A stretch of DNA of 64,000 nt from Stomoxys calcitrans. Its lineage: Eukaryota > Arthropoda > Insecta > Diptera > Muscidae. The notes under the pieces were generated by a model. It worked only from the letters and a program-made list of their open reading frames with translations. It had not been told where the DNA came from and ran no database searches. The stretch lies in contig NC_081553.1 of NCBI RefSeq assembly GCF_963082655.1, positions 211,206,117-211,270,116 on the forward strand, given 5' to 3'. Shown one piece after another: positions 19,905-30,894 of this stretch (the first letter of the stretch is position 1; each line of letters begins with the position of its first letter). The translations under genes and the position numbers were made by a program.

Positions 19905-20860
19905 CCCTGGACTTAGCTTGCATCAGCACTCAATTGCATCCGCGCTTAGTTCATATCCACACCCAGTTGAATCCGCGCTTAGCTCGCATCTGAAGCTCAG
20001 AAGCGGACTTCGCCTGCATCCGCACTTACTCTGCATCAGCACTTAGCCTGCATCCGCACTTAGTAGCATCCGCACTTCGTTCGCATCCGCAACATGTTGC
20101 ATCCGGGCTTAGCTCGCATCTGAGCTTAGCTCGCATCCGCACTTAGCCTGCTTCCACACTTAGTTGCATCCGCGCTAAGCTCGCATCCGCAACCAGTTGC
20201 ATCTGCACTTAGCTTGCATCCGCGCTTGGCTCGCTTCCGCGTCTAGCTCGCATCCGCGATATTTTGTTCGCATCCGCGCTTAGCTTGCATCCGCGTTTAG
20301 ATCGCATCCGCGCTTAGATCGCATCCGCGCTTAGGTCGCTTCCGCGCTTAACTCGCATCCGCGCTTAGTTGCAACCTCACCCAGTTGCTTCCGCGCTTAG
20401 CTCGCATCCGCACTTAGTTGTATCCACTTTAGTTGCATCCTAACCCTTTTGCTTCCGAGCTTTGCTCGCATCCGCACTCATCCGCATCCGCGTATAGTTC
20501 GCATCCGCACTTAGCCTTCATCCGCACTTAGCTTGCATCCGCACTAAGCCTGCATCCGCACCCCGTTGCATCCACGATTAGTTCGCATACGCACTTAGCT
20601 TGCATCTGCACTCAGTTGCATTCGCCCCTAGCTCGCATCCTAACCCTTTTGCTTCCGAGCTTTGCTCGCATCCGCACTCATCCGCATCCGCGTATAGTTC
20701 GCATCCGCACTTAGCCTTCATCCGCACTTAGCTTGCATCCGCACTAAGCCTGCATCCGCACCCCGTTTCATCCACGATTAGTTCGCATACGCACTTAGCT
20801 TGCATCTGCACTCAGTTGCATTCGCCCCTAGCTCGCATCCGCACCTAGTTGCGTCTCTAG
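19905..20860. repeat. 17-bp minisatellite (GCATCCGCGCTTAGCTC)
   Basis: Over fifty units of about 17 bp, GCATCCGC followed by A/GCTTAGC and TT/TC/CT, with variants in which the second half is CCAGTT or CTAGTT. It is GC-rich compared with the surroundings. The frames across it (HPHLLCIST-like) are artefacts. Confidence 0.92.
20441..20840. repeat. 200-bp tandem duplication within the 17-bp array
   Basis: The block 20441-20640 is repeated at 20641-20840 with a single base difference that I can see (CCCCGTTGCA versus CCCCGTTTCA). It begins TAACCCTTTTGCTTCCGAGC. The near identity indicates a recent unequal exchange or slippage event. Confidence 0.95.
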
Positions 20861-20879
20861 ATAGAATTACTAAAGATCT

Positions 20880-21085
20880 TTTATCCCGTAGACTTTGTAG
20901 TAGCGAAATCCCGAATGTATGTTATATCTTTATAGGTATAGAACGTCCCTGCCTTTCCCTACCACCGAAACATAAGATGTCGTCATCGTATACGCCGACC
21001 AGTTTTCCAATTCCACCGGACACGACTATCCCGAGGTCAACCAGGCCGGCACCCAATTTGCTCACAACGGGAGTCCGATAACACG
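20880..21085 (-). pseudogene. Possible reverse-transcriptase palm fragment (doubtful)
   Basis: The minus strand from about 21082 stays open for some 55 codons and includes KLVGVYDDDILCFGG. This resembles the YxDD palm motif of non-LTR reverse transcriptases (usual form YADDI), preceded by a stretch with TPVVSKLGAGLVDLG. The resemblance is short and the first D replaces the usual A, so this is a weak call. Confidence 0.25.
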
Positions 21086-21289
21086 CTATCTATCACGCAC
21101 GCTATCTATCACAAACATCATCCGAAGCCCGTACCGATAACCGAAGCCTTCTACCAAGCCCACCGAAAGTTCCCGATCAACTATAAATCGATTACCGTCG
21201 GTAACCGCTCCGACCAAGGGGGCCTTGAATTTGCGAAATCCTGACTAACTGACATCAGTTTTGGAACTTAGGTACACTTTGGCCACCAT

Positions 21290-23220
21290 AATTGGGTAAC
21301 TATAAGAGTTTTTGGAAATTTGTACATTTAGGTACAAAAAAGGTACGAAATGGTACAGATGGATATAGGTAAAATTTTTAAATTTGACTTAAAACACATC
21401 TGGTACAAAAGGATGAGGATGAAAAGAAAAAATGGAAAAATAGTACAGGTAAAGGCAGAAAACGTGCGTTAGTACCGCAATTGGTACCATTTGGTACTTT
21501 CTTTACAGATCGAGCAAGAGGTCTGAAATTTGGCATGTAGGTAAAACTAGGAAATATATGATGGGTGACTAAATGACCTATTCAAAATTCGTACATTTTG
21601 GTACCAAAATTGGTACTACTTGGTACTTTCTTCACAGATGGAGCTAGAGGTCTGAAATTTGGCATGTGGGTACAATTAGGAAAACTATGATGGGTGACTA
21701 TGAGCTTTTTACAATTAAGACATTTTGGTACCAATATTGGTACCATTTGGTGCTTTCTGTTCAGATGGATGTAGAGATCTGAAATTTGGCATCTGGGTAA
21801 AACGTAGAAATATATGATGGGCGAATAAATGACTTTTTCACAAATCGAACATTTTGGTACCAAAATTGGTACTATTTGGTACTTCTTTATAGATGGAGCT
21901 AGAGGTCCGAAATTTCGCATGTAGGCACTGATCTATCAAAAATTCATACATTTTGTTACCAAAATTCATACTATTTTGTACTTTCTTTACAGACGGATTT
22001 AGAGGTCTGAAATTTGGGATACCAAAATTGGTACCGTTTGGTACTTTCTGTGTAAATGGGGCAAGAGGTCCGAAATATGGCATGTAGTTAAAACTAAGAA
22101 ATATATGATGGGCGAATAAATTACTTTTTCGCAATTCAAAAATTTTGGTACCAAAATTGGTACTATTTGGTACTTTCTTAATAAATGGAGCTAGGGGTCT
22201 GAAATTAGGCATGTATGTAAAACTAAGGGATATTTGATAGGTGACTAAATTATCTATTCAACATTCATACACTTTGGTACCAAAATTGGTACCATTTCGT
22301 ACTTTCTTTACAGACGGAGTTAGAGGTCTGAAATTTGGCATTCAGGATCAACTAGGGTGACTAAATATTCTATTCAGAAAACGCACATTTTCGAACCATT
22401 TTGTGCTTTTTTTTACAGATGGAGCCAGAGGTCAAAATTAGTACATTTTGGTATCAAAATGTTTAAAGTAGTACGAAATAACTAACCTTCGCCTATAGCA
22501 AACGATAACCGATAAAATTAAGTAATTTGAGAAACATTTCTCTAGACTTAACAAAAACACGTCATGTGGAAGAAAACGTACTAATTTTGGTGTAACTGTT
22601 ACCTTGTAAGAATTATATTGGGCGACTAGAAGATATTATTTATTTGAATGTTTAGGCACTCAAATGTACAAAATGATACTTTCTTAATGGATTGAACCGA
22701 AGCTCTCAAAATTGGGATACAAGTACACTTTGGCTATAAATATTGGGTGACCAGAAGATTCTTCAAAATCGTACATTTCGGTACTAAAATCTACAAAATG
22801 GTACATTCTTTACAAATTGAGCTAAAGCACTCAAAATTAAGATACGGTCCACCTTGACAGTAAATTTTTGGCGGTAAGAAGATTTTTTTTAATTCGTGCA
22901 TTTAGGTACTAAAACATACAAAATGGTACTTTCTTTACTTAAGACCAAACTTAAGTTCTCAAAATTGGGATACAGCTACACCAGGACTATAAATTTTGGG
23001 CGACCAGAAGATTTTTTACAAAATCGTACATTTAGGTACAAAAACATACGCAATGGTACTTTCTTTACGAAATGATCTGAAGTGCTCAAAATTGGGATTC
23101 ATTTATACCTTGACAATATACAATGGGCGACTTAATGATGTTTCCGATGTATTCTTATTCTTGGTACTATTTGGTACTTTCTATAAGGAGGGGACACATT
23201 TATATTACAAAACTTCATAA
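21290..23220. repeat. About 128-bp GGTACC-rich tandem repeat
   Basis: Units contain TTTTGGTACCAAAATTGGTA, then TTTGGTACTTTCTTTACAGA and GAGCTAGAGGTCTGAAATTT plus GGCATGTAGG. Anchors near 21601, 21728, 21857, 22149 and 22278 give 127-129-bp steps. From about 22600 to 23220 the units are more diverged (GCTCAAAATTGGGATACA, CGACCAGAAGATTTTT) but keep the same spacing. Open frames on the minus strand (21582-22212) merely follow the repeats. Confidence 0.85.
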
Positions 23221-23224
23221 TCTT

Positions 23225-25120
23225 ATAAATCGAGTGACTACCAAGGTAGGACTCTACACTAAAAAGGGGGTGTCATAAACGGAGGCAACGAAGCGGACCA
23301 ACGGGATGTTAGTTTCTGTATAACGTACCAACGTACGGCCCTTGAAGCCTTCAAACCTAATATGGGTGATGGGTTATTCTAAACCAAATTACGAAACGCG
23401 TCCCATGGTGGTTGGTGTGTGTTGCTATATCTGGCTTTCCATTTGCAAAGAAAAATCTCCGATCATTGAGCTCGTCTCAAAAGAGAAAACAAAACAAAAA
23501 AAATTAGTTTTTGAAAAACTTTCTATAGAAATGAATTCTGGCAAAATATCTTCTAGAATTAAAGTTTTGTCTCAATTTTGTTTGGAAATAAAATTTTGGG
23601 AAAATAGGCCATAGAAATTATTAAAAAAAAAAAAATTCCTACAGAAATACCACTGTGTTTATATTTTCCTTTGGCTTTTTTCAAAAACAAACTTACAATT
23701 TAGATAACTGACTAGGCAGCAGACACCACAAACTTAAATGTTTGCTCAAATTTCTCAAAGGTGGAAACCGAAGCAAAAAAAACAAACAAAAAACAACAAC
23801 GTTTGCGGCAAACGTTGTAGGTGCTGGTGATGATGCTTGGCCGCAATGCTGCAAGTGGAAGTCTAGTATTTCATATTTTTGAGATCTTCATTCATAGATC
23901 TTTATGAGAACATCTTGGCGAATAGAAACATAGCTCAAACACAAAGCCAACTGACTGACCTTAAGGCTAGATGTAGTTTTTTTCCCGCCTTCTAATGGAG
24001 GTTTTAAATTTCCAAAGGATTTCTATTTGTCTAAGGCTGGCAGTAGAAAGCAACATAATATTTAACTGATTGATTTTTGTGTGATTTAAAGAGCTTTTTT
24101 TTTTTGAGGCTGTTCGAGAGATTTGAACATTCGATTGTAAGGTGAACTCTATTAAACTTTTTTGAGAAACAAAAAAAAAAATCGAAAAAAAAAAATTTCC
24201 GTTTATTTCTCATTAAAAGACTTTTCTTACGATTGCTGATATTCGATTACCCTTTTCTGGAGGCCTTGCCATACTTCTTTACCTAGCCGTGGCTAGAGGA
24301 AATAAATCGTTTATGATTTTGTATGATTTAAAGATTTTGAGATTTTTTTTCTAAATTTTTTATATGTGTTTGCCATGTTGTTCGATGCCTGCTCTGGTCT
24401 GCTCTGCCATAATTGTTTTTTAAGGAAAAAAATTAAAAACAATTATAATTAGAATTTTTGTTATTGTGTGTTTCTTGGTGGTTTTGTGTGTGTGTGTGTG
24501 TGTGTTTGAAGATCAATTGTTGCCGCCATTCGACCATTTGGAGAATCGCTACTCGTCTAAAGTAGAAAATTAACCTTAATTTATGGTTATTCATTCGTCA
24601 TATTTTCTGTTGTCTTTTGTCGTTGTTGTTGTTGTTGCTTTTGTTATGGCTCTTAAAGTTATCCACATTTTGAGTAGTGGCAAGATGCTGTCATATCCAT
24701 TTTGCTATCAAATCCAACCTTTGTCCCTGCTATCGAAATTGATGCTTATGATGAGGATGAGGATGGGAATCTTTCGATGACATTGATTGACATTTGTTGT
24801 CGTCCTATGCAATTATCTGCATTGGGTTCTTCTAAGCAGCCTAATTGTCATTGCTGCCTGATTACCTATTGTGGCTGCAATGATGCTACTTTACTGCATA
24901 GAGGAAGAAGGAGGCGCCACAACAGATCAAACCAAAGACACCGGCTTGAAATCATAATCCCTAAAGAAATTATGACAGGTTGATAATGATAATAGTAAGG
25001 AGGGCATTGGCTGGCTTTAAATTTAAGGCAATGCCGTAAAAATCACCCGGCACGGTATAGCTGTGAGATCCACACAGGCTGGAACATAGAGGTCCAATCT
25101 GTGTGGTTTTCATTGATGTT
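23225..25120. other. Low-copy DNA, no gene supported
   Basis: Mostly non-repetitive. It includes a degenerate A/T minisatellite (23500-23640), a GT microsatellite (24486-24504) and a GTTGTTGTTGTTGTTGC run (24623-24640). The frame at 24702-24983 (93 residues, with CRPMQLSALGSSKQPNCHCC) is cysteine-bearing but matches nothing I know and lacks a clear splice or promoter context. Confidence 0.45.
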
Positions 25121-25124
25121 ACGG

Positions 25125-25220
25125 GAGCGTACACAGGTTGCGGATAGTGGAATGCCCTATACGGAGTAGCTGGAACGGCATTCGCGGTATTGAGCAGAGA
25201 ATCTCAGTGAGAGGCCGGGC
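25125..25220. repeat. Dispersed repeat shared with 60570-60690
   Basis: The block containing ACACAGGTTGCGGATAGTGG, CATACGGAGTAGCTG-like and GAGAGGCCGGGCGG-like sequence matches 60570-60690 (CACATGTTGCGGATGGTGTA, CATACGGAGAAGTTGCAACT, GTGAGGCCGGGTGGCTAAGG). Present in both with the same order; nature unknown. Confidence 0.6.
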
Positions 25221-25364
25221 GGTACAGGCTCTTGCACAAATACTGAGTGCCTATGATGCTCTATACGACAAGGCGAGGTATTGCCGCCTTTAAATACCCA
25301 ATGGGCACCATGTTCAAGCGGCGATTGGTCCTTTGGACCGGAATAAGCTTGCATTAATACTCAA

Positions 25365-25673
25365 GGCCTGGCGGTCTACATTGAGAACCCAGGGACTGAG
25401 ATCTGTTTTAGACTGCCTGACCATAATACGGTCCTGCAAGCGGAGATCCGGGCGATCACTTTGAGTGTGAACATCTTTAGAGATAGTAAAATGACTATAA
25501 GGGAAATAACAACCAGTAAGGTAAGGTCACGCACAGTCTTGCAGTGTAAGAAGGAGATTAACGCCTTCTCAGAGGATTGCACAATCCGCATAGTTTAATT
25601 GCCGGGCCATAATGGAGTAAGGGGGAATGAAGGGGCGGACGATTTAGCAGTGAAGGCCAGAAAACTGTCGGAA
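25365..25673 (+). pseudogene. Non-LTR retrotransposon RNase H fragment
   Basis: In the frame starting at about 25372 the plus strand reads VYIENPGTEICFRLPDHNTV followed by LQAEIRAITLSVNIFRDSKM. This is the RNase H core: the glutamate of AEIRAI is the second acidic active-site residue and the DSK aspartate the third. Further on, FSEDCTIRIV is followed by a stop and then PGHNGVRGNEGADDLAVKAR, the histidine/asparagine-containing C-terminal block. The first catalytic aspartate segment upstream is missing or scrambled. The fragment ends where an (AAAAT)n array starts. The RNase H domain points to an I/LOA/R1-type non-LTR element. Confidence 0.85.
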
Positions 25674-26487
25674 TAAAATAAAATAAAATAAAATAAAATA
25701 AAATAAAATAAAATAAAATAAAATAAAATAAAATAAAATAAAATAAAATAAAATAAAATAAAATAAAATAAAATAAAATAAAATAAAATAAAATAAAATA
25801 AAATAAAATAAAATAAAATAAAATAAAATAAAATAAAATAAAATAAAATAAAATAAAATAAAATAAAATAAAATAATATAAAATAAAATAAAGTAAAATA
25901 AAATAAAATAAAATAAAATAAAATAAAATAAAATAAACAGGGAGTTCCCCAGTGCGGGGAGAAATTTGAAGATATCTGCCACCAAATCTTCAGCCACAGT
26001 GTTCACTACATACACGCATGAGGTGCGTAAAATAAAACAAAATAAAATAAAATAAAATAAAATAAAATAAAATAAAATAAAATAAAATAAAATAAAATAA
26101 AATAAAATAAAATAAAATAAAATAAAATAAAATAAAATAAAATAAAATAAAATAAAATAAAATAAAATAAAATAAAAAAAATAAAATAAAATAATAATAA
26201 AATAAAATAAAATAAAATAAAATAAAATAAAATAAAATAAATTAAAATAAAATAATAAAAAAAAGAATAAAATAAAATAAAACAAAATACAACAAAATAA
26301 AATAAAGTAAAATAAAATAAAATTAAATAAAATAAAATAAAATAAAATAAAATATAATAAAATAAAATAAAATAAATTAAAATAAAATAATAAAAAAAAG
26401 AATAAAATAAAATAAAACAAAATACAACAAAATAAAATGAAATAAAATAAAATAAAAAAAATAAAGTAAAATAAAATAAAATAAAAT
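25674..26487. repeat. (AAAAT)n microsatellite, two blocks
   Basis: AAAAT pentamers, nearly perfect at 25674-25935 and 26027-26170 and then degenerate to 26487. They are interrupted by about 90 bp of unique sequence (25936-26026). A block of about 110 bp (near 26235-26310) is repeated about 135 bp further on (near 26370-26440), with shared variants such as AATAATAAAAAAAAGAATAA. The long FILFYF open frames are artefacts. Confidence 0.92.
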
Positions 26488-26721
26488 GTTGTCCAAAAAG
26501 TAATTGCGGATTTTTCATATAGTCGGCGTTGACAAATTTTTTCACAGCTTTTGACTCTGTAATTGCATTCTTTCTTCTGTCAGTTATCAGCTGTTACTTT
26601 TAGCTTGCTTTAGAAAAAAAGTGTAAAAAAAAGTATATTTGATTAAAGTTCATTCTAAGTTTTATTAAAAATGCATTTAATTTCTTTTAAAAAAACCGCA
26701 ATTACTTTTTGGGCAACCCAA
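26488..26721 (+). mobile_element. Mariner-type MITE, copy 2
   Basis: About 234 bp, inserted within the (AAAAT)n tract. The left tip is decayed (TGTTGTCCAAAAAGTAATTG) while the right tip is intact (TACTTTTTGGGCAACCCAA) and followed by TA. The interior matches copy 1 apart from scattered substitutions. Confidence 0.9.
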
Positions 26722-26920
26722 TAAAATAAAGTAAAATAAAACAAAAAAAAAAATAAAATAAAAATAAATAGAATAAAAAAAAAAAATAAAATAAAATAAA
26801 ATAAATTAAAATAAATTAAAATAAAATAGAATAAAATAAAATAAAAAAAAAATTAAAATACAAATAAAAAAAAAAAATAAAATAAAATAAATTAAAATAG
26901 AATAAAAAAAAATAAAATAA
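26722..26920. repeat. Degenerate AAAAT/AAAT microsatellite
   Basis: Continuation of the (AAAAT)n tract on the right of MITE copy 2, increasingly mixed with longer A-runs. Confidence 0.9.
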
Positions 26921-26923
26921 TCT

Positions 26924-27195
26924 CTGAGCACCGGACGTTTATTAATCAGCGAGGAAATCTGGCAATACACAACGTAGTAGTCAACGAACACAAGCGAAAT
27001 TTGTGGCTAGACCACTTAGAGCAATGTAACTTAGGTACTGGTTTACTCTCGAACCCTGAAAAAAGCGATGACAGGAACTCAGTCCTTTTTGGTGACGTAA
27101 CTGTGGCTGTGGCTGATCCGAAGGGATGCGGCAGATTGTTCAACCATCAATGTACTGTGCATTCCGAGAGTGAGGAGACATTCATCGTATTCGTG
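26924..27195 (+). pseudogene. Non-LTR retrotransposon ORF2 linker fragment
   Basis: The plus strand reads VVNEHKRNLWLDHLEQCNLG, then a gap, LLSNPEKSDDRNSVLFGDVT, VAVADPKGCGRLFNHQCTVH. This is the pattern of the linker between the endonuclease and the reverse transcriptase of I/LOA/Jockey-group ORF2 proteins (W..HL..C....G...L.NP....D...V.FG......DPK.CA..FN.QF..H). A short internal deletion removes the GKLW portion. It is open over about 64 codons before running into the dispersed element near 27200. Only this small piece is present. Confidence 0.75.
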
Positions 27196-27199
27196 GTGG

Positions 27200-28955
27200 C
27201 CGGGCCGGGTCGTAACAGAACACCAAATGCAAAATTTCATGCAAATCGGACAAAAATTGCGGCTTCCAGGGGCTCAAGAAGTCAAACCGGCAGATCGGTT
27301 TATATAGTAACTATATCAAGTTATAGACCGATTTGGACCATACCTGGCACAGCTGTTGGAAGTCATAACAGAACATCGCATGCAAAATTTTAGCTAAATC
27401 GGACACAAATTGCGGCTTGTAATGGCTCAAGACGTCAAATCGGGGGATCGGTTTATATGGGAGCTATATGAGGTTATAGACCGATTTGAACCGTACTTAA
27501 CACAGTTATTGAAAGTCATAACAGAACACTATATGCAAAGTTTAAGCCAAATCTGACGAAAATTGCGGCTTCCAGGGGTTAAAGAAGTCAAATCGGGAGA
27601 TCGGTTTACATGGGAGCTATATCAGGTTATGGACCGATTTGGACCGTACTTCACACGGTTGTTGGAAGTCATATCAGAACGCTATATGCGAAGTTTAAGC
27701 GAAATCGGACAAAAATTGTGGCTTCCCGGGGCTCAAGAAGTCATATCGGGAGATCGGTTTATATGAGAGCTATATCAGCTTATAGACCGATTTGGACCGT
27801 ACTTAACACAGTTGTTGGAAGTCATAACAGAACATCCAATGCAAAGTTTCATCCAAATCTGACGAAAATTGCGGCTTCCAGGGGTTAAATAAGTCAAATC
27901 GGGAGATCGGTTTATATGGGAGCTATATGAGGTTATAGACCGATTTGAACCGTACTTAACACAGTTGTTGGAAGTCATAACAGAACACTCCATGCAAAAT
28001 TTCAGCCAAATCGGACAAAAATTGTGGCTTCCAAGGGCTTCAAAAGTCAAATCGGGAGATCGGTTTATATGGGAGCTATATCAGGTTATAGACCGATTTG
28101 GACCGTACCTGGCACAGCTGTTGGAAGTCATAACAGAACATCACATGCAAAATTTTAACTAAATCGGATGAAAATTACGGCTTATAAAGGCTCAAGAAGT
28201 CGAACCGGGAGATCGGTTTATATGGAAGCTATATCAGGTTATATACCGATTTGAACCGTATTAGACACAGCTATTGGAAGTCATAACAGAACACTCCATG
28301 CAAAGTTTAAGCCAAATCGGACAAAAATTGCAGCTTCCAGGGGTTAAAGAAGTCAAATCGGGAGATCGGTTTACATGGGAGCTATATCAGGTTATAGACC
28401 GATTTGGACCGTACTTAACACAGTCGTTGGAAGTCATAAGAGAACATCCCATGCAAAGCTTCATCCAAATCGGACAAAAATTGTGGCTTCCAGGGGCTTA
28501 AAAAGTCAAATCGAGAGATCGGTTCATATGGAAGCTATATCAGGTTATAGACCGATTTGGACCGTACTTAACACAGTTGTTGGAAGTCATAACGGAACAC
28601 CACAAGCCAAATCGGATGAAAATTGCGGCTTCGAGGGGCTCAAGAAATCAAATCGTGAGATTGGTGTATATAGGAGCTATATCTAAATCTGAGCCGATAT
28701 GGCCCATTTGCAATCCCCAACGACCTACTTCAATATTAAGCACCTGTGCAAAATTTCAAGCGGCTAGCTTTACGCGTTCGGTTTCTATCGTGATTTTGAC
28801 AGACGGACGGACGGACATGGCTAGATCAACTCAAAACGTCGAGACGATCAAGAATATATCTACTTTATGGGGCCTTAGACGAATATTTCGAGGTGTTACA
28901 AACGGAATGACTAGATTAGTATACCCCCATCCTATGGTGGTAGGCATAAAAACCC
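27200..28955 (+). mobile_element. GGCCGGGCCGAA-type element with ten-unit 153-bp array
   Basis: Ten units anchored by GATCGGTTTATATGGGAGCT at 27293, 27446, 27599, 27752, 27905, 28058, 28211, 28364, 28517 and 28659: eight successive steps of exactly 153 bp, the last shortened to 142. Each unit holds AGACCGATTTGGACCGTACT, TTGGAAGTCATAACAGAACA and TTGCGGCTTCCAGGGGCTCA. The family's 3' blocks follow (AAAATTTCAAGCGGCTAGCT, GACGGACGGACGGACATGG, AACGGAATGACTAGATTAGT, CCTATGGTGGTAGGCATAAA). The 5' head is missing. Open frames on both strands simply reflect a period divisible by three. Confidence 0.88.
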
Positions 28956-28959
28956 TTTA

Positions 28960-30890
28960 TGTACTGTACATTGTTCTTATACTGTACTTAGACCTAGCAC
29001 CCCATTTATTTCGTTCTAAAAAAAATTCTCACAAGTATCTTATCTCCTTGTTTCGCCTTGTTATATACCCCCATTGCCTTAATAAACACTTTATAAAATC
29101 TGAATTGATCAACAAATCATTTCAATAAATGATAGGGAGCAAGAGATCTGATGTAGAAGAAAGCTACCTAGCCTTCATCAAGGGTATCCCAGTGTTTGTT
29201 TTTAGATTGCAATTGTTGTCTTTTTTTATAATGCTGTTGTTTTTGTTTTTTTTTTCTTATAGGCTGTCTTGCCTGTTTCATTGATTTGGGCCGTTCCCAA
29301 ATCAAGGGGACAGTATAAAATGTCCAACAGAGAAATTTGTCAGATGTTATGTCGAACATATAAAATATGTTTCGATAACAACAATGACAAACAGTCGGCA
29401 ACAACGCCGCAATGCCAATGCACAACAGCGGCAACAGCAATAGCAACAACATCAACATGATCATATCTACAACACTACATAGTTGTTGCAAACATTTGCA
29501 ACATTGAAGAAAAAACCACAAAACAAAAATGGGAGTAAGAAAAAATAACAACATGAAACTAAGTAAGCCGCAGGATAGCAAAGCGCAATAAAAAAAAATA
29601 GGTCGGACGGTATTTAAAAGACGAATTCGGTGGTAAATTCGGTGGTACTACCGAACTAACAATGAACGGCTTTTGTCTTGCGTCTATCTGTCTGCCTTTC
29701 GGAGGCAACCTAACTTTCCATGAGAATAGTCCAAATCGATATTCGTCCCGACAGAGGGCCCATTAAAACCCGTTCAACTTATTGAGCCTCTAGAGGTCTT
29801 AAGCTAAAGGGACAAAGTTCTGCCATATCCAGTTAGAGTACATTCAAGAGGGCGTATTTGTAATCCATCCTAATGTGAAAGGTTTATCATAAGCAATAAA
29901 CGCTGAGGTGGCAGTCCCTGGATAATGAGGGACCCCATCTAGTCAATCCAATGCATAGGACCGGCTGTCAAGGCATTAATAGACCCTGGAGAAAACCCAA
30001 TATTATTCCAACTAAAACTCTTCCAATATTCGGTGGTTTCTATGCGTTCCTCGCAATGCACAACTTTCCAGGTTCCTAAAAAACCAAAATACCTTCAAGC
30101 CCATTATTTGAACAAAACTGTCCTCGAAATATATTTGCAAGCCAACAAACAAAAAACCTGCATCAAAACAGCTGGACTTGAACTTCATAAAATCAGAAGA
30201 AACACAGAAAGATTCTACATTTCAAAACAGACTACATTACCAGGCGAACCCATATCCCTAACTACAGCTAAAAGATTTTGAGCAGCAATGCAAAAGAGCT
30301 GAGGAAGCAGGGGGCAACAACGGCAAACAGCGTGTAGCACACATGCTTGAGTGCTTAGGCGCCACATGCAGATTGTGGTTATTTTCCTCTACATTTGTGT
30401 TTTGATGTGCCAGGCTTACTAGCTCTGTGATGGCGCTTAGTGCGCATGCTCAACGCTTGGCACTCTTTTTGAGGTGCGCATGCTTAGGAAGCGTTTAAAC
30501 GCAAATATTAATAAAGATGCAACCACACAACAGTTAGCCACAGTAAAACGACAAAAAAAAAAACAAACACAAGAAGTCTTAGAAAACAAATGCATACGGA
30601 TTTGGAATTTATGTTTTCCAGAGCGGAAACCCCTCAGCGAGAGACAAAGAAGAAATTTGTAAATAAAAATAGAAATCGCTGCATAAGCAGGTTATTTTAT
30701 TGCTTTACTTGAAATATATTTCTTATTGTTATTTATATCCTATGATTAAAAAGAGCATTTAATTATTACAAAAAAAAATACATGCTCATTGGCTCGTGCC
30801 TTAGGCTAATAAACAAATTTTTATCAGCAGTTTGAGTTATTATTTCCACAATGGAATAGCAAAATGTAATAAAAATCATATTAAGCAAAA
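28960..30890. other. Low-copy DNA, no gene supported
   Basis: The longest region with no recognised repeat. Contains a pyrimidine tract ending in CTTATAGG near 29262 that resembles a splice acceptor, followed by an open frame to 29460. That frame ends in CAA/CAACA-type repeats, common in fly non-coding and coding DNA alike. A GGTGGTAAATTCGGTGG motif near 29630 and a 69-codon frame at 30033-30281 have no recognisable domain. I could not assemble a gene model. Confidence 0.45.
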
Positions 30891-30894
30891 ATTA

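Noticed and set aside
24702..24983. Cysteine-rich 93-residue protein
   Set aside because: No recognisable cysteine spacing, signal peptide or promoter; the upstream part overlaps a different frame of similar quality.
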